This document shows positions 16,960-25,476 of a DNA stretch of 64,000 bases, one piece after another; position 1 is the first letter of the stretch, and each line of letters opens with the position of its first letter. A model generated the notes under the pieces. That model ran no database searches. It worked only from the letters and a program-made list of their open reading frames with translations, and was not told where the DNA came from. The stretch is from CAKZSB01 sp964573105 (GTDB lineage: Bacteria > Pseudomonadota > Gammaproteobacteria > Granulosicoccales > Granulosicoccaceae). The position numbers and the translations under genes are program-made. The stretch covers positions 7,990 to 71,989 of the forward strand of contig CAZNIS010000024.1 in NCBI GenBank assembly GCA_964573105.1. Direction: 5' to 3'.

Positions 16960-17832
16960 TCAGGCAGCTACCTGCAAAGCGGGTTGAGGCTTCGCTGACC
17001 GACGATTCGCCTGGCGAACCTGCTCGGGCAGCAAGTCTTCGCTCATCAGATCACTCAGCACTTCGCAGATGTCATCGAGCTCAATTTGCAGTCGATCGGT
17101 GGCGATGGCGTGGATCATCAGGCGATTGCAAATCAGATTGATCCAGCGCGGGATACCAAGACTTGCGCTGTGAATGGCGCGAAATACACGGTCAGAAATG
17201 CCAGCGGAAGGATTCCAGTTCACCGCCGTCAGTTGTCGCATGACGTAGCCCTGAGTATCTTCTGCGTTGAGCGGGTCAATGTTGCAGGTGGCGATAATAC
17301 GCTGGTGCAGCTGAGTCAGTTCCGGGGTCAGCATACGCTCGCGAAGTAATGGCTGGCCCACCAGAAACACCTGCAGCATCGGTGTGCCGTCCACTTGAAG
17401 ATTACTGAGCAATCGAATCGTTTCCAGCGCGTCATCGGTCAGCAGGTGCGCTTCGTCCAGCAGCAGGACCGAGCGTTTCCCTCGTTGTCGCACATCTTTC
17501 AGGTGCTTGTTGATGATGGAAATCAAGCCGCTGGTCGTCGGATTATCGGTTTCCAGACCGCACAGACGGGCCAGCTGCCCGAGTAGATCATCGCCATCGA
17601 ACCGTGCGCACTCAAGTGAATGGCATTCCAGGCTGTGCTTGTCGTGCTCAGCAATCACTTGCGAGACCAGCGCAGTCTTGCCAATCCCGGGCTCGCCGGT
17701 CACCAGCACAATGCCTTCGCCCTGAATCAGCGCGTACTGCATGTAGGCGTGCGCCTTTTTGAAAGTAGGGTGGATGTACAGGCCATTGTCGTCGCTGGCA
17801 GTTTGCTGGAGTTCGCGGCTTGAATGAGTCAT
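16960..17832 (-). CDS. ExeA/GspA-like AAA ATPase (paralogue 2)
   Basis: About 290 aa from the ATG at 17830-17832, chosen because it aligns with the start of paralogue 1 (MTxSS). An in-frame ATG at 17871 would add 13 residues. It carries Walker A VTGEPGIGKTAL, Walker B VLLLDEAHLLTDDALE, LQVFLVGQPLLRERML and SLGIPRWINLICNRLMIHA. It has no transmembrane or peptidoglycan-binding region. It has its own strong terminator and an AT-rich upstream region containing a palindrome, so it is transcribed separately from paralogue 1. The pair may form hetero-oligomers or serve different partners. Neither can be shown here. Confidence 0.85.
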   Translation of the reverse strand: MTHSSRELQQTASDDNGLYIHPTFKKAHAYMQYALIQGEGIVLVTGEPGIGKTALVSQVIAEHDKHSLECHSLECARFDGDDLLGQLARLCGLETDNPTTSGLISIINKHLKDVRQRGKRSVLLLDEAHLLTDDALETIRLLSNLQVDGTPMLQVFLVGQPLLRERMLTPELTQLHQRIIATCNIDPLNAEDTQGYVMRQLTAVNWNPSAGISDRVFRAIHSASLGIPRWINLICNRLMIHAIATDRLQIELDDICEVLSDLMSEDLLPEQVRQANRRSAKPQPALQVAA

Positions 17833-17871
17833 TGAATGTGTTGATCTGCTGCTGTGCTGGAATGCCGGCAT

Positions 17872-18507
17872 AGTACGGAAATCGGCTGGTGTAAACTTGA
17901 TGAGCCATCACAGTTTCAGAATCTATACGATATGCTGGATGCTGATTTTGCCTTGAAAATATTATTTAACAATAACTTAAAACCTTAAGTTAATAGATTG
18001 TGCAGGTTTATGTACAGTAATTGACACATTCGGGGTCAATAGCAGGGGCCTGTATGGCCACGTTTTTTGTGTCGATTGGCTAACTGCCGTTACGATCCGC
18101 GGCATGCGCGACGATTGGTCTGCTGTAGTTATGATGCTCCGACACCTGGGTATTCAGTTGCCGCTTGGCACCTCGCTCTCGATCGGCAACGCCTGAGTTG
18201 CAGTCGGTCACGAGCTGGCAGCTCTACAGCGCCGACACTTTGCGTATGTGGTTGCAGCACGCGGGCGGCCCCCTGTCGCTGACTGCAACTGTCAAGCAAC
18301 TGCCCGATGGTCGATGGCCCCAGGGTCGTCAATTGCTGTCGGACTAATTCGACAAGCTCGAGTATCTGCACCGACTGCAGGCTTTGGAGGCTATCAGCAC
18401 TGGCCTCACGCGACTACATCGCCGACTGTCTGGCGGACTGGGTGTAGCGTGCGCAGGCTTTGCTGGCACAGCATTGAAATCAGCTCACCGGGCACCAGAT
18501 ATTTGCC
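17872..18507. other. Long intergenic region, possibly holding a decayed gene
   Basis: The first 150 bases are AT-rich and should contain the promoter of the minus-strand ATPase gene. From about 18104 to 18344 on the plus strand, a short reading frame starting MRDDWSAVVMML stops at a TGA. A plausible continuation (SWQLYSADTLRMWLQHAGGPLSL, split here as two pieces: SWQLYSADTLRMW and LQHAGGPLSL) runs in another frame. This looks like a frameshifted small gene, but I do not recognise it and cannot call it coding. Confidence 0.4.
17973..17992. promoter_or_regulatory. 8-bp inverted repeat TAACTTAA-N4-TTAAGTTA
   Basis: A perfect palindrome with 8-bp arms and a 4-bp centre in the AT-rich stretch about 140 bases upstream of ExeA-like paralogue 2. 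It has operator-like geometry. No U-run makes it a terminator. The binding protein is unknown. Confidence 0.35.
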
Positions 18508-18855
18508 ATGAGTGCAGCGACAAAAATATCCACTTGCTCCTATTGCCAGGCCCGGGTGGTCATCAGTATCTCCGCAGGCTCCAGGCATGAGCTGGTTTGT
18601 ACCGCCTGTGGTGCACCGCTGCAGAACAGCGAATTCGTCCAGCCACCCAGAGCACCCGCGCCACCAGTGGCACCCGCGCCACCAGTGGCACACGCGCAGC
18701 TGTTCAGTAAGCCGGATGTGCCGTCTGCCAAGCGCTCATCTGATAAGAAAGACTACGACAAGAAGCGCAAAAAGAAATCGCGCAAGAAGAAAAACCGGGG
18801 CTTGCGCTATTGGGCCAAAAAAGCCGTCGACGAAATCGAGGATTTGTTCGATTAG
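18508..18855 (+). CDS. Small zinc-ribbon protein with Pro/Ala repeat and Lys-rich tail
   Basis: 115 aa. Residues 8-40 hold two CxxC knuckles (CSYCQ and CTACG) typical of a zinc ribbon. A proline/alanine linker made of repeated APPVAP units follows (residues 49-64), then a strongly basic segment of Lys, Arg and Ser (about residues 75-97), and an amphipathic C-terminal helix ending EIEDLFD. The layout suggests a metal-binding head tethered to a nucleic-acid- or membrane-binding basic region. I recognise no named family. It ends four bases before the GTG start of the regulator gene, so the two may be co-expressed. Confidence 0.7.
   Translation: MSAATKISTCSYCQARVVISISAGSRHELVCTACGAPLQNSEFVQPPRAPAPPVAPAPPVAHAQLFSKPDVPSAKRSSDKKDYDKKRKKKSRKKKNRGLRYWAKKAVDEIEDLFD
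18653..18688 (+). repeat. Two tandem copies of an 18-bp unit inside the zinc-ribbon gene
   Basis: CACCCGCGCCACCAGTGG occurs twice back to back, followed by a partial third copy. It encodes the Pro/Ala linker repeat and is a likely site of copy-number change between strains. Confidence 0.8.
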
Positions 18856-18859
18856 CACG

Positions 18860-19891
18860 GTGGCAGGTGACACCGGGCCGGCTCACGAGATCGTGATTCT
18901 GGTGACACCGTACTTCAATCTCGCCACCACTACCGCGTTTATCGACCCATTTCGAGCTGCCAACTACCTGGCAGGCGTATCGCACTACAAGTGGTCGCTG
19001 GTATCGAGCGCGGGCGGCGAGGTCATCTGCAGCAATGGGCTTAGCATAACCACAAGAGCACTGGCGGAGGTTGCCGACACGACGCCCGACACGGTGGTCG
19101 TCTCGTCAAGCTGGACACCGGAGGTACACCACACCAAAGAACTGACGCTGGCATTGACAGGCTGGGCACGGCGCGGTGTCAGGCTTGGTGCACTTGACAC
19201 TGGCACATTTATTCTGGCGCGCGCCAAGTTGCTGAAAAACCGACGGGCCACGGTGCACTACGAGCATCTGGATGCATTGTCAGAGCAGTTTCCGGATATC
19301 ACTGCCTGCGAGAATTTGTACGTCATTGACGAAGACCGATTCACCTGTTGCGGCGGCACAGCTGCAACCGATCTCGCGCTGCAGCTGCTGCATCAAAGCC
19401 ACAGCGGCAGTCTGGCCAACTCGGTCGCGCGCTATCTGTTTCATCACAAGGTGCGGGGGTCGGATGCCTCGCAAAACCCGCTGCACCCGGAGCCATTTGG
19501 TCAGCTGACACCGGCCTTGTGCCGCCGCGCTATCCAGATGATGGAAGACAATCTCGAATCACCGCTGTCGATCCCCGAAATTTGCGCGGCACTGAATGTG
19601 TCGCAAAGAAAGCTCAACCGCCAGTTCAGAGTACACGTCAGCAAGTCGCCGGTTGAATACTATCGAGACATTCGGCTCGACCGGGCACGCTGTCTGGTGA
19701 CGCAAACCGAGTTGAAACTGACCGAGATCGCCATCGCATCCGGCTTCTCATCACAGACGCACTTCACAAGAGCCTACAGCCAGCGATTCGGACTGCCGCC
19801 CAGTCGCGACCGCATCGCTGGCCGCGTGCCGTTCGAGTTTCGCGCCTGGCCGATGTATAACCCGGCGCAGGATAAATCTGATAGCCGGTGA
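18860..19891 (+). CDS. GlxA/CdhR-type AraC-family transcriptional regulator
   Basis: 343 aa. The N-terminal DJ-1/PfpI-like domain (IVILVTPYFNLATTTAFIDPFRAAN; GALDTGTFILA at the usual nucleophile elbow, with Thr and Gly instead of the classical Cys) is followed by an AraC double HTH (SIPEICAALNVSQRKLNRQF and LTEIAIASGFSSQTHFTRAY). This combination is found in GlxA-family regulators, including CdhR of carnitine and GbdR of betaine catabolism in Pseudomonas. I start at the GTG at 18860, because upstream sequence in this frame belongs to the zinc-ribbon gene read out of frame. It sits beside the quaternary-amine cluster and may control it. Confidence 0.88.
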   Translation: MAGDTGPAHEIVILVTPYFNLATTTAFIDPFRAANYLAGVSHYKWSLVSSAGGEVICSNGLSITTRALAEVADTTPDTVVVSSSWTPEVHHTKELTLALTGWARRGVRLGALDTGTFILARAKLLKNRRATVHYEHLDALSEQFPDITACENLYVIDEDRFTCCGGTAATDLALQLLHQSHSGSLANSVARYLFHHKVRGSDASQNPLHPEPFGQLTPALCRRAIQMMEDNLESPLSIPEICAALNVSQRKLNRQFRVHVSKSPVEYYRDIRLDRARCLVTQTELKLTEIAIASGFSSQTHFTRAYSQRFGLPPSRDRIAGRVPFEFRAWPMYNPAQDKSDSR

Positions 19892-19924
19892 GGTATTGTT
19901 GCTCAGGACTTGCGAGGGTAAGCA

Positions 19925-20580
19925 GTGCAAAGTACAAGCAGCCGTAGGGGCCGTAAGCCAAAGCGCACGTACCTTTTTTGGCGCTGTGGCAGCTGCGCTT
20001 AGGCTTACCAATCCAGCGTTTTTACCACTCGCTACTTGTTCCCCTTACGTCTTGTTCGCTCGACGTAGTCGCACTCCCACGGCAAGCTACAGTGGGACCT
20101 GGCCTCCGACCGGGGAACTGGCGCGGTCTGCTTGTCTTTTCCTTCATGCCTTGTTCGCTCGACGGAGTCGCACTCCCACGAAAAGCTATAGTGGGACCTG
20201 GCCTCCGACCGGGGAACTGGCGTTTATGGTCTTTCCCGCGCGGCTTGTTCGTGCAGCGGGGCTGTCCTCCCACGAAAAGCGATTCCCGGTCCGGGACCAA
20301 GCGTGCCTGTGTTCTACGAAGGACAAGCAATCGTAGGGGCCGTAAGCCAAAGCGCACGTACCTTTTGGCGCTGTGGCAGGTGCGCTTTGGCTTACCAACC
20401 CTACGGTTTTCCCCTCGTTGCTTGTTCCTCATGCAGCTTGTTCGCTCGACGGAGTCGCTCCCACGAAAAGCTGTAGTGGGACCTGGTCTCCGACCGGGGA
20501 ACTGGCGTTTATGGCCTTTCCCACGGCTTGTTCGTGCAGCGGGGCTGTCCTCCCACGAAAAGCCTTATTGGATTCCGACT
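19925..20580. repeat. Cluster of palindromic and direct intergenic repeats
   Basis: Three repeat types are visible. Type C (about 19938-20030 and 20327-20417) is a long imperfect palindrome, with GTAAGCCAAAGCGCAC mirrored by GTGCGCTTTGGCTTAC. Type A (about 20045-20119, 20149-20225 and 20437-20513) contains CTTGTTCGCTCGACG, GTGGGACCTGG and CCGACCGGGGAACTGGC. Type B (about 20241-20280 and 20528-20566) contains CTTGTTCGTGCAGCGGGG. The order C-A-A-B then C-A-B points to a segmental tandem duplication of REP-like elements. Apparent long reading frames here arise from the repeats and are not genes. Confidence 0.85.
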
Positions 20581-20597
20581 GGCAATCCGGAAACGGC

Positions 20598-21536
20598 TTA
20601 TCGGGTCTTTCTCAATGGCCCTGTCGTCGAGAGAATCGCTGCCAGCATCTCATCACGGCTGGTCGACAACTCAGCCGCTGACTGGCCGCCGGCTTCCTGT
20701 TCCACACCGTCAACCAGTTGCGCTGCAATCTCCGGGTTTAGATGCAGCTCGCCCAGATCGTCCCACCAGCGATTAAAACTGGGTGTGTAACGCTCGCAAA
20801 ATTCTGTCAGTCCGCCTTCGCCGGCGCCCAGATGAAACAGCATCGTCGGCCCCATCACCGCCCAGCGCAGTCCGGGTCCGGCCCACATGGCCTTGTCGAC
20901 GTCTTCGACGCTCGCGACACCGCTGTTGATCATATGAATCGCTTCGCGCCAGACAGCTGCCTGCAGGCGATTGGCCACATGACCTGGGACTTCCTTGTTA
21001 ACCCGGATGGTGACTTTACCGACCTGTTTATAGAAATCTTCTGCTTTTTCGACCACCCCGGCGCCGGTCTTATCGTTACCCATCACTTCGACCAGCGGTA
21101 TCAAATGCGGCGGGTTGAACGGGTGGCCCAGTATCAGTTGAGCAGGGTTGGCAAATCCACCTTGCATTTCCGATAGCGTTAGCCCGGACGCAGATGAGGC
21201 GATGACAGCCTCTGCGTCAAGCGCATCTTCGATCTGCTGATACAGCGCGTGTTTAACGTCGATCCGTTCGGGCACGCTCTCTTGTATGAAAGACGCATTG
21301 GCCACCGCGTCACGCGGGTCGCGATGGAAGCTCACATTGTCTGGATTGCCGTTAGCCGTCAGCCCGAGTTGCGTCAGTACAGGCCAGGCATTTTCGACGT
21401 ACTGTTTTACCGTGGCTTCCGCGTCTGGAGCCGGATCATACACGGCAACATGTCTGCCGGATGCCAGAAACAATGCCGCCCAGTTCGCACCAATCACACC
21501 GGCGCCAAGGATCGCTGTTGATTGATAGTCTGCCAT
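20598..21536 (-). CDS. 3-hydroxyacyl-CoA-dehydrogenase-family protein, L-carnitine dehydrogenase-like
   Basis: 312-aa NAD-dependent dehydrogenase. The Rossmann motif AILGAGVIGANWAALF opens the protein. FIQESVPER, the catalytic-region HPFNPPHLIPLVEV and KEVPGHVANRLQAAVWREA follow. These are shared by L-carnitine dehydrogenases and gulonate dehydrogenases. The BKACE-type gene four positions upstream supports carnitine to 3-dehydrocarnitine oxidation, as in the CdhA/CdhC pathway. The ATG at 21534-21536 overlaps the stop of the SDR gene (TGATG). It is the last gene of the minus-strand cluster. Without biochemical data, a related 3-hydroxy acid substrate is possible. Confidence 0.82.
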   Translation of the reverse strand: MADYQSTAILGAGVIGANWAALFLASGRHVAVYDPAPDAEATVKQYVENAWPVLTQLGLTANGNPDNVSFHRDPRDAVANASFIQESVPERIDVKHALYQQIEDALDAEAVIASSASGLTLSEMQGGFANPAQLILGHPFNPPHLIPLVEVMGNDKTGAGVVEKAEDFYKQVGKVTIRVNKEVPGHVANRLQAAVWREAIHMINSGVASVEDVDKAMWAGPGLRWAVMGPTMLFHLGAGEGGLTEFCERYTPSFNRWWDDLGELHLNPEIAAQLVDGVEQEAGGQSAAELSTSRDEMLAAILSTTGPLRKTR

Positions 21537-22270
21537 CAAAACAATCCGGGATTGAGCGGTGAGGAAGCAGTCATGCCGCCATCGATGGTGAACAACTGAC
21601 CGGACGCAAAACCAGCTTCATCCGAGGCGAGCCAGACGGCCATGGCGGCGATATCTGCCGGTTGTCCGAAACGGCGCACTGGATGCCGCGCCAGCGCGTC
21701 CGACTTTGAGGCTTGCGGATTGTCGGCGGTGTCAAAAGCGGCCTCCAGCATACCGGTCTCGATCCAGCCGGGGCAGATAGCGTTACAGCGAATCTTCGGG
21801 CCGTGATCGACGGCGATCGATCGCGTGAGTCCGTGCACAAAGGCTTTTGAGGCGTTGTACAACGCCATTGACGGATCGGCAACCTGGCCCGATATCGAGC
21901 CAATATTGATGATCGAGCCACCGGCCGACATGACCGGTATCGCCGCGCGACACATATTGAACACGCCGCGCGCATTGGCCCCTATCACCAGATCCCAGTC
22001 TTCATCGCTACTCTCGGCCACAGTCTTTTCTACCTGTACGCCGGCGTTATTGACCAGAATATCGATACTGGATTGCGCGTTAACGAAAGTGTTAACGGCA
22101 GCAGGATCGGACACGTCCAGCATCTGATAGTCGCAGGGCAGGTTGGACGGAGCGGGGCGCCGACCACAGGTGATGACCTGCGCGCCCTCGGCGATAAACG
22201 CCTCCACAATACCGCGGCCGATACCCTGGGCGCCGCCGGTGACAATCGCATGTTTGCCGTTTAATCTCAT
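21536..22270 (-). CDS. Short-chain dehydrogenase/reductase
   Basis: 244 aa, classical SDR. Seen: TGGAQGIGRG for NAD(P) binding, NNAGV, the catalytic Ser in IINIGSISGQ, YNASK (Tyr and Lys), and the substrate-loop sequence CPGWIETGML. The ATG at 22268-22270 was chosen because the SDR fold begins there and it overlaps the aldehyde dehydrogenase stop by one base. An open frame further upstream encodes nothing SDR-like. It is embedded in the quaternary-amine operon and paralogous to the SDR at 24682-25476. Its substrate is unknown, probably a hydroxy intermediate of the same pathway. Confidence 0.88.
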   Translation of the reverse strand: MRLNGKHAIVTGGAQGIGRGIVEAFIAEGAQVITCGRRPAPSNLPCDYQMLDVSDPAAVNTFVNAQSSIDILVNNAGVQVEKTVAESSDEDWDLVIGANARGVFNMCRAAIPVMSAGGSIINIGSISGQVADPSMALYNASKAFVHGLTRSIAVDHGPKIRCNAICPGWIETGMLEAAFDTADNPQASKSDALARHPVRRFGQPADIAAMAVWLASDEAGFASGQLFTIDGGMTASSPLNPGLF

Positions 22271-23688
22271 CAGTGTGCCACCATCACGTGTCTTATCGAG
22301 GTATAGGCATCCAGCGCGTAGACTGACATATCGCAGCCGGTGCCCGATCCCTTCATTGCCGCCCACGGCATCTCCGGGGTGCCGACGCCGTGTGTGTTGA
22401 CCCAGGTAAAGCCATAGCGCAGCCTGGACGTCAGTTGCATGGCGCGGCCGACGTTCTGTGTCCACACCGAGGACGCAAGGCCGTAGGATCCGCTGTTGGC
22501 GATGCGTAAGGCGTCTTCTGCATCGCTAAATCGCGATACCGTCACCACCGGGCCAAATACCTCTTCGCAAGCGATTTCCGCATCGTTGTCGACATTGGCG
22601 ACAATCGTCGGTTGGTAGAAGAACCCTTGCTCACCTGTGTTGTCGCCGCCGCATACGATCTCGCACTTATCACGCGCTCGCTCGACAAAACCCGCCACGC
22701 GGTTGCGTTGTGCATCTGATACGAGCGGCCCCATTTCGGTGCCATCTGCTTTGGGTGCGCCGGTCTGTATCTGTCCGACCTGATCGGCCATGGCGTCAAG
22801 CAATTTGTCGTAGGCGCCATCCTGCACCAGCACCCGACACGGTTGCGCGCAATCCTGCCCGGCGTTGAAAAAGGAGCCGTAGCGAATCGTCTCGGCCACT
22901 GAGTCGAGATCCGCATCGTCAAACACGATCACAGGCGCCTTGCCACCCAGCTCCAGATGGACGTGACGGATGGCCTCAGATGCTGCACGCATCGCGGCCA
23001 TGCCGGTAGCGGGCGAACCGGTTACGGTGATCGCCTCCATGGCCGGGTTGTTGATCAACTGCTGGCCGGTCTCGGGGCCGCGACCATGCACAATATTCAA
23101 CACCCCTTTGGGGACCACGTCTGCCAGCAACTCAGCCAGTCGCAGTGTCGACAGCGGCGTGATCTCTGAGGGTTTCAGCACTACGCTGCAACCGGCCGCC
23201 AGTGGTGCGGCCAGTTTCCACGAAGCCATCATCAGCGGGTAGTTCCACGGTGCGATCGCGGCCACCGGGCCGACCGGGTCGCGGCGAATCATCGACGTGT
23301 GTCCGGCGACATATTCACCGGCGGCTGAGCCGGTCATCGTGCGGGCGGCGCCGGCAAAGAAGCGAAACACGTCGATCGTCAGTGGCATCTCATCATCGTG
23401 TGCCGATGGCCACGGCTTGCCGACGTCAAGACTTTCAAGTTCTGCCAGTTCCTGCGAGTGCTGTTCGATCACATCGGCTATCTGCAATAAAAGGGCAGAG
23501 CGTTCGGCCGGTGTGCTGCCGCGATAATGCTCGAACGCCTGGTGTGATGACGCTACCGCAGCCTGTACCTGTTCGGCGCTGGCCGCGTTTACGCTGGTAA
23601 TTGTCGCGCCGCTGGCAGGGTCTATGATGTCCAGCGCGGCGCCTTCGCCATCCAGCAGTTGTCCATCGATTAGTAATTTCGTTTGCAT
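22270..23688 (-). CDS. Aldehyde dehydrogenase (betaine-/aminobutyraldehyde type)
   Basis: 472 aa, complete ALDH. Seen: AIAPWNYPLMMASWKLAPALA-region (written here as AIAPWNYPLMMA), ITVTGSPATG for NAD binding, LELGGKAPVIVF with the general-base Glu, NAGQDCAQPCR with the nucleophilic Cys, and EEVFGPVVTVSRF. The similarity is to gamma-aminobutyraldehyde and betaine aldehyde dehydrogenases. I start at the ATG at 23686-23688, which has an AGGA site upstream. The cluster suggests oxidation of a trimethylammonium aldehyde (for example 4-trimethylaminobutyraldehyde or betaine aldehyde) or of malic semialdehyde from CntA-type cleavage. These cannot be separated by sequence. Confidence 0.88.
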   Translation of the reverse strand: MQTKLLIDGQLLDGEGAALDIIDPASGATITSVNAASAEQVQAAVASSHQAFEHYRGSTPAERSALLLQIADVIEQHSQELAELESLDVGKPWPSAHDDEMPLTIDVFRFFAGAARTMTGSAAGEYVAGHTSMIRRDPVGPVAAIAPWNYPLMMASWKLAAPLAAGCSVVLKPSEITPLSTLRLAELLADVVPKGVLNIVHGRGPETGQQLINNPAMEAITVTGSPATGMAAMRAASEAIRHVHLELGGKAPVIVFDDADLDSVAETIRYGSFFNAGQDCAQPCRVLVQDGAYDKLLDAMADQVGQIQTGAPKADGTEMGPLVSDAQRNRVAGFVERARDKCEIVCGGDNTGEQGFFYQPTIVANVDNDAEIACEEVFGPVVTVSRFSDAEDALRIANSGSYGLASSVWTQNVGRAMQLTSRLRYGFTWVNTHGVGTPEMPWAAMKGSGTGCDMSVYALDAYTSIRHVMVAH

Positions 23689-23738
23689 CAGATTGTATCC
23701 TGTGCCGTGGAACGTATGTTCAACCGAGTCAGAGCAGA

Positions 23739-24671
23739 TCAAAAGCCGACGACATCGCCACCTTTTAGAGCCAGCCGCTCGCGCGCCTCGTCAGGCGTGG
23801 CAACGCGCAGGCCCAGATTCTCAACGATGGTGCGAATGCGGGTGACCTGTTCGGCGTTGGAGGTTGCCAGTACACCTTTTTCAATAAACAGGCTGTCTTC
23901 CAGACCCACCCGAAGATTGCCGCCGAGCATCGCGCTCTGCGTGGCAAACGGCATCTGGTGGCGGCCGGCTGCCAGTACTGACCACTCGTAGTTTTCCGCA
24001 CCAAATAGACGATCGGCCACTTTGTGCATATGCATCAGGTTGTCGAGATCGGCACCGACGCCACCGAGAATGCCGAATACCATCTGAATGAAGAAAGGTG
24101 GTTTGATCAGGCCCTGATCGACAAACCATTTCACGTTATACAGATGCCCAAGGTCATAGCACTCAAACTCAAAACGAGTGCCGTGCTGTTCGCCCAAATT
24201 CTTCAACGCATACTCGATCGTTGCAAAGGTATTGGGAAAGATAAAGTCCCGCGTCATCTCCAGAAACGGTTGTTCCCAGTCGTGTTTGAATTCCTGATAT
24301 TTTTGCAGCATCGGGAACAAGCCAAAATTCATTGACCCCATGTTCATCGAGGCCATCTCGGGCTTCGCATCCATCGCCGCGGCCAGTCGCTCATCGATCG
24401 ACATGCCCAGCCCGCCGCCGGTAGATATATTCACCACCGCATCGCTGGATTGCTTGATGATCTGCAGAAACTGTCGGAAAATTTCCGGTCGCGGATCGGG
24501 TTGACCAGTTTCCGGGTTGCGCGCGTGCAGGTGAATGATCGATGCGCCGGCCTCGGCGGCTTCAATGCTGGCGGTGGCAATCTCACTGGGCGTAATGGGC
24601 AAGTGCGGCGACATGGTCGGCGTGTGCACACCGCCGGTTGGCGCACAGGTGATGATGACGGATTTTGACAT
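23739..24671 (-). CDS. BKACE (DUF849) beta-keto acid cleavage enzyme, CdhC-like
   Basis: 310 aa. BKACE enzymes condense a beta-keto acid with acetyl-CoA and release acetoacetate plus a new CoA ester or, for 3-dehydrocarnitine, betainyl-CoA. Family landmarks are visible: TCAPTGGVHTPTMSP and ITPSEIA near the N-terminus, the zinc-binding IIHLHARNPETG (two His), VNISTGGG, FECYDLGHL and VGLEDSL near the C-terminus. In carnitine catabolism this is the CdhC step. Position between two dehydrogenase groups in one operon fits: the carnitine-dehydrogenase-like protein makes the 3-keto substrate. No separate betainyl-CoA thioesterase is seen in the cluster. Confidence 0.88.
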   Translation of the reverse strand: MSKSVIITCAPTGGVHTPTMSPHLPITPSEIATASIEAAEAGASIIHLHARNPETGQPDPRPEIFRQFLQIIKQSSDAVVNISTGGGLGMSIDERLAAAMDAKPEMASMNMGSMNFGLFPMLQKYQEFKHDWEQPFLEMTRDFIFPNTFATIEYALKNLGEQHGTRFEFECYDLGHLYNVKWFVDQGLIKPPFFIQMVFGILGGVGADLDNLMHMHKVADRLFGAENYEWSVLAAGRHQMPFATQSAMLGGNLRVGLEDSLFIEKGVLATSNAEQVTRIRTIVENLGLRVATPDEARERLALKGGDVVGF

Positions 24672-24681
24672 GGCGATCGCT

Positions 24682-25476
24682 CTAAAGCCTCATTTGCTGT
24701 ACTTGCGCCGACAGGCCACCATCCAGCACCCACAGCTGACCACTGGCGTAGCGCGCCTCGTCAGAGGCCAGCCAATTGACCAGATTGGCGATGTCATCGG
24801 GTGTGCCGTAGGTGCGCATCGGGTGTACATCGCGCACCGCCTGTTGCAGCGTATCGATATTGCCGCCATCGCCGCCCGAGCCTTCACCTTCAAAAAAGCT
24901 TTGCAGCATCGGCGTATCGATATATCCCGGACAGATTGCATTGACGCGAATCCCCTCGGGTCCGTGATCGCAGGCCATCGCACGAGTCAGGGCGTGTACC
25001 GCACCCTTGGTGGCGCAGTAGGCCGCGAGCCCCGGGTCGGCGATAAAACCATCGTAGGAGCCAAAATTGATAAGGCTCGATGAAGTGCCGTCGCTCGCTG
25101 CCGCGCGCAACAGTGGCAGCGCATACTTCGAAGTCAGAAAGGTGCCAGTGACATTGACGGCAAAACTCTGGTTCCACTCTTCAAGCGAGGTTTGTTCGAT
25201 GGTTTTTTCAATCTCGATGCCGGCCGCGTTGACCAATATGTTGAGCTTGCCGTGATCACGATTGATGGCTTCGAAAAGTGCTATAGAATCCTGCTCTGAT
25301 GTCACGTCAAGTTTGGCAAAGTGACTGCCATCGTCATCGTGACTGGCAAGCGAGCCGTGTTCGGTCAGGTCTGCCGCATAGACAGTCGCGCCTTCCTTCA
25401 TCAGGCGTTTGACCACCGCGCGACCGATGCCACCACGCCCGCCGGTGACCACCGCAATTTTACCTTCAAGCTTCAT
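24682..25476 (-). CDS. Short-chain dehydrogenase/reductase (second copy in cluster)
   Basis: 264 aa. It has the TGGRGGIGRA nucleotide motif, NAAGIE, LINFGSYDGF (the usual catalytic Ser position), YCATKGA (Tyr and Lys) and CPGYIDTPMLQSF. A Gly-rich insert (EGEGSGGDGG) sits in the substrate loop. It overlaps the choline-sulfatase gene end by 11 bases and is followed after 10 bases by the BKACE gene, so it belongs to the same transcript. Together with the SDR at 21536 it gives two alcohol or hydroxy-acid oxidations in the pathway. The specific substrates are unknown. Confidence 0.87.
   Translation of the reverse strand: MKLEGKIAVVTGGRGGIGRAVVKRLMKEGATVYAADLTEHGSLASHDDDGSHFAKLDVTSEQDSIALFEAINRDHGKLNILVNAAGIEIEKTIEQTSLEEWNQSFAVNVTGTFLTSKYALPLLRAAASDGTSSSLINFGSYDGFIADPGLAAYCATKGAVHALTRAMACDHGPEGIRVNAICPGYIDTPMLQSFFEGEGSGGDGGNIDTLQQAVRDVHPMRTYGTPDDIANLVNWLASDEARYASGQLWVLDGGLSAQVQQMRL

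Noticed and set aside
18021..18039. TTGAC-N9-GTCAA as a promoter or operator
   Set aside because: TTGACA is present but no -10 hexamer follows at a suitable distance, and the inverted repeat is short.
19978..20790. 270-codon plus-strand frame through the repeat cluster
   Set aside because: Internal repetition of REP-like elements keeps the frame open; the translation repeats itself and it runs antisense into the carnitine-dehydrogenase-like gene.
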